The position numbers were made by a program, and so were the translations under genes. The notes beneath the pieces were generated by a model, which saw nothing but the letters and a program-made list of their open reading frames with translations, made no database searches and was not told where the DNA came from. Source: Promicromonospora soli (lineage in GTDB: Bacteria; Actinomycetota; Actinomycetes; Actinomycetales; Cellulomonadaceae). Taken from it: DNA of 64,000 nt. The stretch spans positions 609,107 to 673,106 of the forward strand of contig NZ_BNAS01000004.1 in NCBI RefSeq assembly GCF_014653785.1, given 5' to 3'. Below are positions 10,088 through 17,749 of this stretch, piece by piece; positions within the stretch are counted from its first letter, which is position 1; each line of letters opens with the position of its first letter.

Positions 10088-11095
10088 TCACGCCAGGTCC
10101 ACCTCGGTCGTGGCGCGAGGCGGCCCTGGACGCCGTGGACGCGCGCGCGGGACGCGCGGCACCGGTCCTGCGTGGCCCACGACGTTGCGGAGCTCACCGA
10201 GGCGTTCGACGCGCAGCACCACCTCGTCGCCCGCCACGAGCGGCGGCGGGCTGAGCTCGCCGGACCGGCCCCACAGCTCGGCCAGGCAGCAGCCGTTCCC
10301 GCCCGTGCCCGACCCGAGCACGTCGCCTGGCACCACCCGGGTGTTCCTGGACGCGTAGGCGACGAGCTCGCCGAACGGCCAGCCCATGTTCGACAGCAGG
10401 TCGTTGCCTACCGGCGTGCCGTTGACCTCGGCCTCCATGGCGAGGCGGTGGAAGCCGTCGGGGTCGAGGACGTCCGCGAGCTCGTCCGCCGTGACGATCC
10501 ACGGCCCGAGCGTGCTCGCGAAGTCCTTGCCCTTGGCCGGTCCCAGCCGCACCCTCATCTCCCGGGCCTGGACGTCCCGGGCCGACCAGTCGTTGAGGAT
10601 CGTGAACCCGAAGATCGCCGCCGCGCCCTGCTCGGGCGTGAGGTTCGCGCCGTCCGAACCGGCGACGGCCCCGATCACGGCCGCCACCTCCAGCTCGAAG
10701 TCGAGGCGTTCGCACTGCGGCGGGACGACGGTTTCGCCCGTCGCGACGACCGAGTGCGGGTTCGTGAAGTAGAACGTCGGGTACTCGTACCACTCCGGCA
10801 CCACCTCGCTGCGGCCGTCCACGGCCGCGCTGACTCCCTCGACGTGCTCCTCGAAGGCGACGAAGTCACGGATGGTGGTGGGCACGAGCGGGGGCAGGAG
10901 CTCGACGTCGTCCAGCCTGGGTTCTTCGTCGCCATGCGTGGCCGCGACGAGCGCGGCACCGATCTCGAGCGTGGCCGGAAGCCCGGCGGCGAGCAGGCCG
11001 GCGATCGTCCCGCCGTCGGGCAGCGGCAGAACGTGGTCGTCGACGACGAAGCCCTCGCCGACCTCGCCTCGATGCCGCCAGCGCGCGAGCCTCAT
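10088..11095 (-). CDS. Fumarylacetoacetate hydrolase (FAH) family protein
   Basis: A 335-residue FAH-fold enzyme. The N-terminal subdomain (MRLARWRHRGEVGEGFVV) is followed by the catalytic domain with RDFVAFEEHV, the metal-binding LDFELEVAAVIG, FTILNDWSARDVQ, GPAKGKDFASTLGPW and SGTGGNGCCLAE. These are the usual Mg2+/Ca2+ and substrate elements of FAH-type hydrolases, hydratases and decarboxylases acting on ring-cleavage products. The start at 11095 overlaps the monooxygenase stop by ATGA. It is the last gene of the operon that begins with the alpha/beta hydrolase. In this setting it most likely processes a ring-cleavage intermediate; fumarylacetoacetate itself is not implied. Confidence 0.88.
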   Translation of the reverse strand: MRLARWRHRGEVGEGFVVDDHVLPLPDGGTIAGLLAAGLPATLEIGAALVAATHGDEEPRLDDVELLPPLVPTTIRDFVAFEEHVEGVSAAVDGRSEVVPEWYEYPTFYFTNPHSVVATGETVVPPQCERLDFELEVAAVIGAVAGSDGANLTPEQGAAAIFGFTILNDWSARDVQAREMRVRLGPAKGKDFASTLGPWIVTADELADVLDPDGFHRLAMEAEVNGTPVGNDLLSNMGWPFGELVAYASRNTRVVPGDVLGSGTGGNGCCLAELWGRSGELSPPPLVAGDEVVLRVERLGELRNVVGHAGPVPRVPRARPRRPGPPRATTEVDLA

Positions 11096-12225
11096 GCAGG
11101 TTCGCTCACCATCGCCGCGACCCGGTGCATGAGGCCCGGGACGTCGGCGTCGTGGACGTCGTCGAGGAGCCATCGGCCGAGCTGGACGGACGCCTCGACG
11201 ACGGCCGTGGCGCGCGGGAGCCTGCGGGCGTGGAACGCGTCCCACACCTCCTGGTCCAGGCGTTCCGCCGACAGCAGGAGCTCGACGAGCACCAGCGCGT
11301 CCTCGACGGCCTGCGCAGCGCCCTGGGCCATCGTCGGCGGGCAGCTGTGTGCCGCGTCGCCGACGATGACGACGCGCCCGCGGTTCCACGGCGCCGGGAC
11401 CAGGTGCTGGGTGAACCGGGTGTAGTTGATGCGCGACGCCTCGTCGAGCTCGGCGCGGATCTCCTCCCAGGGCCCGTGGTAGGCGAGGGAGAGGTCGTGC
11501 ATGGCCTTCACCGCCTCGGCGGGGGTCACGCCGAACCGGTCCTGACCCTTCTCGACCAGGTAGGCGTACATCGTGTCGGGGCCCGTGGGGCAGTAGCCGG
11601 CGATGTAGACCGGACCCCCGTAGTACAGCTCGGTGTGGGTCACCTGCTCCGGTCGCCGCACGAACGCGCGCCAGATGCCCATCCCGGTGGGCTCGGGCGT
11701 GGTCTCGATCCCGAGCAGGCCGCGCACCGTCGAGTGCAGCCCGTCGGCGCCAACGAGCAGGTCGTGGCGCACGGTCCGGCCGTCCGAGAGCACTACGTCG
11801 ACGCCGTCGTCGTCCTGCGTGAGCGCCGCCACCTGGACGCCGAAGGTGATCGTCGCGCCCAGAGCCTCGGCCCGGTCGAGCAGGATCGCAGCGAGGTCCG
11901 GGCGGTACATCCCGACCGTGGCCGGGTAGCCCGGCCCGCCCGTGCGGTCGTCGGGCATCTCGACGAGGACCCGGGCCTCCGGGCCGGGGGCGCGCAGGCC
12001 GAGGACGTCGAAGGCATAGGACTGGGCGCGGACCTGCGGCCATACCCCCAGTCGGTCGAAGGCGCGCAAGGCGTTGCCCTGCAGGGTGATGCCCGAGCCC
12101 AGGGAGTCGAGGGCGGGCTTGGCCTCGAAGACGTGGACGTCGACGCCTCCCTCGGCGAGGAGGATCGCCGTGGCGAGCCCCGCGACACCGGCTCCGGCGA
12201 CGGCGACGGAGTGCACTGCAGACAT
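11092..12225 (-). CDS. FAD-dependent aromatic monooxygenase
   Basis: A 377-residue class A flavin monooxygenase (PHBH fold). The N-terminal Rossmann motif VAGAGVAGLATAILLAEGG, the DG motif GADGLHSTVRG and the GD motif GDAAHSCPPTMAQGA are all intact. Such enzymes hydroxylate phenolic or N-heteroaromatic rings with NAD(P)H and O2. The size is near that of 2,6-dihydroxypyridine 3-hydroxylase and 6-hydroxynicotinate or salicylate hydroxylases, but the substrate cannot be read from sequence. It lies 25 nt after the cyclase-family gene and overlaps the FAH gene, so it is operonic. Confidence 0.9.
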   Translation of the reverse strand: MSAVHSVAVAGAGVAGLATAILLAEGGVDVHVFEAKPALDSLGSGITLQGNALRAFDRLGVWPQVRAQSYAFDVLGLRAPGPEARVLVEMPDDRTGGPGYPATVGMYRPDLAAILLDRAEALGATITFGVQVAALTQDDDGVDVVLSDGRTVRHDLLVGADGLHSTVRGLLGIETTPEPTGMGIWRAFVRRPEQVTHTELYYGGPVYIAGYCPTGPDTMYAYLVEKGQDRFGVTPAEAVKAMHDLSLAYHGPWEEIRAELDEASRINYTRFTQHLVPAPWNRGRVVIVGDAAHSCPPTMAQGAAQAVEDALVLVELLLSAERLDQEVWDAFHARRLPRATAVVEASVQLGRWLLDDVHDADVPGLMHRVAAMVSEPA

Positions 12226-12250
12226 GGTCAGGCCTTTCCTGGTGGTCGGT

Positions 12251-13252
12251 TCACTTCACGGCGACGGGGTTGACCGGGGCGCCGACGGCGCCTGTCACGG
12301 GGATCGGTGCGGCGGTGAGGAAGAAGTCCCACCGGCCGTCGATGGCGCAGTCCGCGGCCAGGGCGTCGAGGTCCCACATCTCACCGACGGTCAGCCCGAT
12401 GTGCGGGATCGCCACCTGGTGCAGCGGCTGGAAGGCGTCGTCGAACTCGTTGGGCCGCACCTCGAAGCCCCAGGTGTCGGTGGCGACGGCGGCGATCTCT
12501 GTGCGGTGCAGCCAGCCAGCGGTGGTGAAGGACAGGCCGGCGCTCGGTCCGCCGGCGTACCCGGCCCAGCCCTCGCGGCGGGCGCGCGCCAGGCGGCCGG
12601 TGCGGACTAGGACGATGTCGCCGCGTCCCACCTGCGCGGTCGGTCCCTGGGCCGCCATGCAAGCCCGCAGGTCGTCCTCGGTGATCGCGTACCCGTCGGG
12701 CAGCTCCCCGTCCGCCAGGTGACGACCCAGATCGAGGAGCACGCCGCGCCCGGCCAGGTGCGGGGCCATGTGCTCGATGCCGGTGACCCGGTCGCCCTCG
12801 CTCGTCACGACGTCGCCGGCCGCGCGCCCGTTCCAGGCGCGCCCATGGTCGAAGATGTGGCCCAGACCGTCCCACTGGGTGGAGCACTGCAGGGGCATCG
12901 AGACGACGTCGTCGGCGCCGCCGAAGCCGTGCGGGAAGCCCTGGCTGCCACGTTCGGCGTCGACGCCGGTGTCCAGCATCGTGTGCACCGGGTTGGTGCG
13001 CCGGCGCCAGCCGGTCTGCGGGCCGTCCATGTCGAACCGCTGCGCCAGGGAGAACGAGACCCCGCGCCGCACCAGGGCCGCGCCCTCGCGGCGCTTGCCA
13101 TCGTCGAGGAAGTTCACGGTGCCGAGCACGTCGTCGTCGCCCCAGCGGCCCCAGTTGCTCACCTCGGCCGCCGCCCGGGCGACGGCGCCCTCGGGGTCGG
13201 TCCGGTCCAGGGTCGGCCGCCCGTCGGCCGGCAGAGCCGGCATGACACTCAT
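12251..13252 (-). CDS. Cyclase family (kynurenine-formamidase-like) hydrolase
   Basis: A 333-residue member of the metal-dependent cyclase/formamidase family. The metal region reads LQCSTQWDGLGHIFDHG. The usual HxGTHxD is replaced by S-T-Q-W-D-x-x-x-H, a variant seen in one bacterial branch. Family members hydrolyse amides such as N-formylkynurenine or isatin, or act on cyclic intermediates. It overlaps the upstream alpha/beta hydrolase stop (ATGA) and precedes the FAD monooxygenase. A hydrolytic step on an amide or lactone intermediate of the same pathway is likely. The branch-specific substrate is unknown. Confidence 0.85.
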   Translation of the reverse strand: MSVMPALPADGRPTLDRTDPEGAVARAAAEVSNWGRWGDDDVLGTVNFLDDGKRREGAALVRRGVSFSLAQRFDMDGPQTGWRRRTNPVHTMLDTGVDAERGSQGFPHGFGGADDVVSMPLQCSTQWDGLGHIFDHGRAWNGRAAGDVVTSEGDRVTGIEHMAPHLAGRGVLLDLGRHLADGELPDGYAITEDDLRACMAAQGPTAQVGRGDIVLVRTGRLARARREGWAGYAGGPSAGLSFTTAGWLHRTEIAAVATDTWGFEVRPNEFDDAFQPLHQVAIPHIGLTVGEMWDLDALAADCAIDGRWDFFLTAAPIPVTGAVGAPVNPVAVK

Positions 13253-14418
13253 CGCCCACCGTCCAGCTCGGCGAACGTCTCCGTCACCCAGTCGGCGATG
13301 TACGCGGCGACGTACGCCATGTGGTCGATGCTTATGTGCTCCGTGCCGCCCTCAGGGTCGTCGAAGATCCGCAGCTCGCGCTTAGGGCTGTGCACGGCCT
13401 GCTCGTAGGAGCGGTGCGCGTACTCGACCGGGATCTGCCGGTCGCCCGCGCCGTGGGTGATGAGGAACGGGACGCGGATCTTCTCGACGACGCCGTCCAG
13501 GTGCATGCCCTTGGTCGCCTGCACGAACTCGTCCATCGTCGACACGCCCCACACCCAGAACACGTGCTCCCAGTAGTGCGGCACGGGGTTCTCGCCCTCG
13601 CGCCGCCGCCGCGCCTCCTGGACGGCGGCCCAGTCGTGGTTGGCACCCCAGGCCACCACCAGCCGCACGCGGTCCTCGAACGCCGCGGCGCGCGGTGCGT
13701 AGTACCCCCCGAGGGACCAGCCGACGAGGCCTACCCGCGAGGCGTCCGCCTCGGGCAGGGTCTCCAGGAAGTCGACGCAGGCCGCCGCCCAGACCTCGGT
13801 GTCGTGGCGCGCGGTCAGCCCGCGCATCCGCAACGCCTCGCCGGACCCCGGCGTGTCGACCATGAGGGTCGAGATGCCGCGGCGGGCGAGCATCTGGGGG
13901 AAGCCGGAGTAGTACATCATCTCCTTGGTCGAGTCGAGCCCGTTCCACTGGATCACGACCGGCGCGGGGGCGTCCGGCGACGCCTCCGGTGCAGGCAGGA
14001 AGTACCCGGGTAGCGACGACCCCGCGTACGGAACCTCGACGCGCCGCACCGGCGATCCACTCAGCTCCAGGTGCCGGGCCAGGAGCGACATCGACCGCTG
14101 GTAGGCCTCAGTGCGCCCGGACCAGGTGGGGGACTGCAGGCGTTCGGCCTGGGACGTGTACAGGCTCGCGCGGTACAGCTTGTCGGCCGCGCCGATGACG
14201 CGGCCGCGGGCGACGTCGTCGTCGGCCGAGGCCACGAGGCGGTCCACCACCGACTGCCAGGCCGCGTAGAGCTGCTCGGTGCCTGCGTCGTCGCCGTGCT
14301 CGGCCGCCTCCAGGACCGGCCGGCACGCCCGGTCAACCTCGTCGATCAGGCCGCCGTTGTTGAGCGCGGCGACGACGGCCATGCTCCAGACGTAGTTGCC
14401 GGGGAAGTACATGAACAT
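13249..14418 (-). CDS. Alpha/beta hydrolase, C-C hydrolase type (FrsA/DHPON-hydrolase-like)
   Basis: A 389-residue alpha/beta hydrolase with a helical N-terminal cap (about residues 1-130). The catalytic domain carries the nucleophile elbow VGLVGWSLGGYYAPRA, a DGVVEKIRVPFLITHGAGDRQ acid-loop region and a C-terminal His in GTEHISIDHMAYV. The cap plus size resemble 2,6-dihydroxypseudooxynicotine hydrolase of nicotine degraders and related FrsA-like enzymes that cut C-C bonds. The ATG at 14418 has a GGAG ribosome site; an upstream GTG at 14448 is possible but unsupported. It is the first gene of the operon divergent from the LysR gene, and its position suggests LysR control. The substrate is unknown. 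Confidence 0.82.
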   Translation of the reverse strand: MFMYFPGNYVWSMAVVAALNNGGLIDEVDRACRPVLEAAEHGDDAGTEQLYAAWQSVVDRLVASADDDVARGRVIGAADKLYRASLYTSQAERLQSPTWSGRTEAYQRSMSLLARHLELSGSPVRRVEVPYAGSSLPGYFLPAPEASPDAPAPVVIQWNGLDSTKEMMYYSGFPQMLARRGISTLMVDTPGSGEALRMRGLTARHDTEVWAAACVDFLETLPEADASRVGLVGWSLGGYYAPRAAAFEDRVRLVVAWGANHDWAAVQEARRRREGENPVPHYWEHVFWVWGVSTMDEFVQATKGMHLDGVVEKIRVPFLITHGAGDRQIPVEYAHRSYEQAVHSPKRELRIFDDPEGGTEHISIDHMAYVAAYIADWVTETFAELDGGR

Positions 14419-14505
14419 GCGAGGCTCCGTCCGCCCGCGCCTCGTCACGCGGGACGGTCACCATCACAGGACACCTGGAGCTCCTCGTGAAGGCGATCTT
14501 GCTGA

Positions 14506-14521
14506 TGGCGGGTATTCGCCA
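14506..14521. promoter_or_regulatory. Possible LysR operator between divergent genes
   Basis: TGGCG-GGTATT-CGCCA is a perfect 5-bp dyad in the 167-bp region between the hydrolase operon and the LysR gene, where an autoregulated LysR site is expected. The T and A ends fit the loose LysR T-Nx-A pattern. Confidence 0.35.
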
Positions 14522-14573
14522 CATCGATGCGCCTAGCGTCGCACAGCGATTGCCGCGATACCGGCGCACGCCG

Positions 14574-14579
14574 TACGGT
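14574..14579 (+). promoter_or_regulatory. -10 box of leaderless LysR gene
   Basis: TACGGT ends 6 nt before the GTG at 14586, which supports that start over the longer open frame. Confidence 0.5.
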
Positions 14580-14585
14580 CAGGGC

Positions 14586-15500
14586 GTGACAGCGCCGTCC
14601 ATCTCCCGGCACGACCTCAACCTGCTCGTGTACCTCGACGCCCTGCTCGCCGAGCGGAGCGTCACCCGCGCGGCGCAACGACTCATGCTCAGCCAGCCGG
14701 CGATGAGCGCCGCCCTGTCGCGGCTGCGCACGCACTTCCGCGACCCGATCCTGGCGCGCGACGGCAACACCTACCGGCTCACGCCGCTGGCCGAGCGGCT
14801 CGCCGAAGAGACGGGGTTCGCGCTCGACGCCGCACGGCGGGTCTTCGAGAACCAGGCCGACTGGGATCCCCACGAGTCGACCCGTGAGTTCACGGTCCTC
14901 GGCTCGGACTACGCGTTCGTCACGCTGGGCGCCGCCGTGACCGCGCTGGCCACCCAGCGGGCACCGCACGTCCGGTTCCGCTTCACGCACCACACGCCCC
15001 AGATCGTCGACGCCGTCGCGGAGCACCTGCGCACGGTCGACGCCATCCTCATCCCGCACGGGTTCATCGACGGGCTGCCGCACCGTGACGTCGTGACGGA
15101 CGACTGGGTGATCCTCGCCGCCACGGACAACGACGCCGTCTCCGACGTGCTCACCACGCAGGACCTCGCCACCGCACCGTGGGTCTTCACCTACATGTCC
15201 CGGTCCGCGTTCACCCCCGCTTCGCTCCAGCTCCAGCAGCTCGGCCTGGAGCCGAAGGTCGAGTGCGTGGTCGACGGCTTCCTCGCACTGCCCGCCTTCG
15301 TCGCGGGCACGCGGCGGCTGGCGCTGGTCCAGCGCCACCTGAGCGCGTTAGCGCTGCACCACCCCGGGATCCGCGTGCTCGAGTGCCCGTTCGAGGCGAC
15401 GCCCATCACCGAGGCGCTCTGGTGGCACCCGGTGCGCACCCGGGACCCGGAGCACGCCTGGATGCGTGAGCTCTTCGTGGAGGCGGGCAGGGCGCTGTAG
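14586..15500 (+). CDS. LysR family transcriptional regulator
   Basis: A 304-residue LysR regulator. The winged helix-turn-helix is at residues about 8-65 (LDALLAERSVTRAAQRLMLSQ, then PAMSAALSRLRTHFRDPIL), followed by a NodD-like effector domain with EFTVLGSDYAFVTLG. The pattern RLTPLAERLAEE and the C-terminal WWHPVRTRDPEHAWMRELF resemble LysR proteins of aromatic catabolic clusters. The frame is open 33 codons further upstream, but the GTG at 14586 has the TANNNT box at the leaderless distance. It is divergent from the hydrolase-cyclase-monooxygenase-FAH operon and tandem with an MFS transporter, so it probably controls both. The inducer is unknown. Confidence 0.92.
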   Translation: MTAPSISRHDLNLLVYLDALLAERSVTRAAQRLMLSQPAMSAALSRLRTHFRDPILARDGNTYRLTPLAERLAEETGFALDAARRVFENQADWDPHESTREFTVLGSDYAFVTLGAAVTALATQRAPHVRFRFTHHTPQIVDAVAEHLRTVDAILIPHGFIDGLPHRDVVTDDWVILAATDNDAVSDVLTTQDLATAPWVFTYMSRSAFTPASLQLQQLGLEPKVECVVDGFLALPAFVAGTRRLALVQRHLSALALHHPGIRVLECPFEATPITEALWWHPVRTRDPEHAWMRELFVEAGRAL

Positions 15501-15654
15501 CAGGGGGCATTCATGAGGCTGATGCGCGGCATCACCAAAAGGGCCGTTGACCTCCTCCGACGCGGCACTAGTGTCGGCCTCCAGCCTCTCCCGACGACGA
15601 CGCCGCCCGGGACGCCGATCCCGCACCGCCGCGGGGAACCCCAGGAGGATTCCC

Positions 15655-16911
15655 ATGAACCCCACCCCGTCGCCCCCGAGCAGAGGAGCCCTGCCCGGCG
15701 TCCTGCTGCTGGCGGGTAGCTGCCTGTCCGCGCTGGCCGCCGTCCTGCTCGCCCCGGTGCTGCCCCAGCTCCAGGAGCAGTTCGCGAGCAGCCCGCTGCC
15801 GCCCGCCCTGATCCTCTCGGCGCCCGCTCTCATGATCGCGCTCTTCGCCCCGTTCGCCGGGCAGATCGTGGACCGGACCGGCCGGCGCAACCTGCTGCTG
15901 GTCGCGATGGTGGTCTATGCCGTCGTCGGGACCGCCGTGGCCTGGCTGCCGGAGAGCCTCGTCTCGGGCTCCATCGCCCCCGTGCTGGTCCTGCGCCTGC
16001 TCGTCGGCCTGGCCGAGGCAGCGATCATGGCGTGCTGCACCACCCTCATCGCTGACTACTACCGCGGCGACCGCCGGAACCGCTACCTCGGCCTGCAGAC
16101 CGTGTTCACCACCGTCGCCGCGACGATCTTCATCGTGGTGGGCGGCGTGCTGGGCGCGGCCGGCTGGCGCGCGCCGTTCTGGGCGTACGCCCTGAGCATC
16201 GTGATCGTCGTGCCGATGTTCTTCGTGCTCGACGAGCCCGTCCCCGACGAGGGGGAGCGCGCGGCCGAGCGAGCGGCCGCAGGTCGCCCGATCCCGTGGC
16301 GCACGCTCCGGCTGCCCCTGGTCACCACGGTCTTCGGCGGCTTCGCCTTCTTCGTGCTGCTCTCCCAGTCCGCGCTGGTCTACAGCGGAGTCGGGATCAC
16401 GGACACCCAGCAGATCGGGCTGCTCACCGCCGGCGCGTCGGTGGCGACGGCCATCGGGTCGATCGCCTTCGCCAGGCTGGCCCGGTTCACCGCCAAGGTG
16501 CTGCTGCCGGTGGCCCTCGGCGTCCTGGGCGCCGGGCTCGTGCTCATGTGGCTCATGGCAGTCGCCGGCGTCGTACCCGGGGTCGTCGCGGGCGCCGTGC
16601 TCGGCAGCCTCGGCTGCGGCCTGCTGCTGCCGACCATGCTGGTCTGGGCCGTCGGACGCCTCGCCTTCGCCGAGCGCGGGCGCGCCACCGGGCTGTGGAC
16701 GGCCGCCTTCTTCCTCGGCCAGTTCGTGTCCCCGCTGATCGTCCAGGCCGTCCAGGCCGGTGCCGACCCGGTGACGTCGCTGCCGCCCGCCCTGGGCGCG
16801 ATCGGCCTCGCGTGCGGGGCCGCCGCTGTGATCCTCCTGGTCGTGGTGCAGCGTGAACCTCTGTCCGAGAAGCACGACGAGGGTCTCGCGATCGAGCCCG
16901 TCGCAGCCTGA
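15655..16911 (+). CDS. MFS transporter in the LysR catabolic cluster
   Basis: A 418-residue, 12-TM major facilitator. The TM2-3 loop carries the MFS signature (QIVDRTGRRNLLL) and the TM8-9 loop a weaker equivalent. Residues in TM1 and TM4 (LAEAAIMACCTTLIADYY) resemble DHA1-type and aromatic-acid carriers. The ATG at 15655 has an AGGAGG ribosome site 6 nt before it; the frame is open for 36 more codons upstream without a ribosome site. It lies 154 nt behind the LysR gene, and a strong terminator follows. It probably imports the pathway substrate, though drug-type efflux cannot be excluded. Confidence 0.85.
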   Translation: MNPTPSPPSRGALPGVLLLAGSCLSALAAVLLAPVLPQLQEQFASSPLPPALILSAPALMIALFAPFAGQIVDRTGRRNLLLVAMVVYAVVGTAVAWLPESLVSGSIAPVLVLRLLVGLAEAAIMACCTTLIADYYRGDRRNRYLGLQTVFTTVAATIFIVVGGVLGAAGWRAPFWAYALSIVIVVPMFFVLDEPVPDEGERAAERAAAGRPIPWRTLRLPLVTTVFGGFAFFVLLSQSALVYSGVGITDTQQIGLLTAGASVATAIGSIAFARLARFTAKVLLPVALGVLGAGLVLMWLMAVAGVVPGVVAGAVLGSLGCGLLLPTMLVWAVGRLAFAERGRATGLWTAAFFLGQFVSPLIVQAVQAGADPVTSLPPALGAIGLACGAAAVILLVVVQREPLSEKHDEGLAIEPVAA

Positions 16912-16929
16912 GGCCACGAACCCCGAGGT

Positions 16930-16953
16930 GCCCGACGGCAACCGCCGTCGGGC
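16930..16953. terminator. Bidirectional terminator hairpin
   Basis: GCCCGACGGC and GCCGTCGGGC form a perfect 10-bp stem with an AACC loop between the convergent MFS transporter and SDR genes. No T-run is present. Confidence 0.65.
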
Positions 16954-16981
16954 GCCCTGTGCCGTCGGACATCATGCGCCG

Positions 16982-17749
16982 TCAGGGCATCGCGTCCGAG
17001 ACGGCCTTGCCGCCGCCGTGCGCGGTGAGGCCGCCGTCGACCGCGATCTCGGCGCCGCTCACGAACGACGCGGCCTCGCTGAGCAGGAAGGCGACCACAG
17101 CCGCGACCTCCTCGGGGCGGCCGGTCCGGCCGAGCAGCGTGGCGGCCACGTTGGCCGCGCGGAACGACTCGGGGGCGCTCGCCGTCATCGGGGTCTCGAC
17201 GAAACCCGGGTTCACGAGGTTGACCCTGATCCCGCGCGGCCCCAGCTCCATCGCCGCCGTCCTCGTGATCCCGCGCAGCGCCCACTTGCTCGCCCCGTAC
17301 GCCACCCCGTAGTGGGCGGTGACGGCGGCGGCCGAGCCGATGTTCACCACCGAGGACCCGGCCGGCATCAGCGGCGAGAGGCGCCGCATCCCCAGCGCCG
17401 GGCCGGTCGCGTTCACGGCGAGCACCCTGGCCAGGTCGTCCGGCTCGATGTCGGCGAGCCGGGCACGCCAGGTGACCCCGGCGTTGTTGACCAGCCCGTC
17501 CACGCGGCCGAACGTGGCCGTCAGGTACTCGGCGAGGTCACGCCAGCCGGCGTCGAGCGCAGCGTCCAGCCGTCGGTTCACGGCCCCGGACACCGCAGGC
17601 GCTTCGAGGTCCGTCGCGACCACCCGGCAGCCGGCCGCCACGAGCAGGTCCGCCACGGCGGAACCGATCCCGCCGCGCGCGCCGGTGACGACGACGACCT
17701 TCCCGGACGGGTCCGGGAAGGTCGTCGTCGCGGTCGGTCGGGTCGTCAC
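16982..17749 (-). CDS. Short-chain dehydrogenase/reductase of the catabolic cluster
   Basis: A 255-residue classical SDR: cofactor motif VTGARGGIGSAVADLL, NNAG (VDGLVNNAGVTW), catalytic Ser in SSVVNIGSAAAV, YGASK (Tyr and Lys), and the C-terminal VSGAEIAVDGGLTAHG. An Asp at the end of beta2 (VVATDLEAP) suggests NAD(H) preference. The start used here, GTG at 17749, overlaps the stop of the dioxygenase-like gene as GTGA, so the two form one operon. A perfect 19-bp inverted repeat lies within its first codons. It presumably dehydrogenates a diol or alcohol intermediate such as a cis-dihydrodiol or hydroxy acid. The substrate is unknown. Confidence 0.87.
   Translation of the reverse strand: MTTRPTATTTFPDPSGKVVVVTGARGGIGSAVADLLVAAGCRVVATDLEAPAVSGAVNRRLDAALDAGWRDLAEYLTATFGRVDGLVNNAGVTWRARLADIEPDDLARVLAVNATGPALGMRRLSPLMPAGSSVVNIGSAAAVTAHYGVAYGASKWALRGITRTAAMELGPRGIRVNLVNPGFVETPMTASAPESFRAANVAATLLGRTGRPEEVAAVVAFLLSEAASFVSGAEIAVDGGLTAHGGGKAVSDAMP
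17689..17730. repeat. Perfect 19-bp inverted repeat inside the SDR start region
   Basis: Arms 17689-17707 and 17712-17730 are exact reverse complements with a 4-nt loop, inside SDR codons about 7-20 and 16 nt after the upstream stop. In mRNA it would form a very stable hairpin just after ribosome entry. Confidence 0.8.
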
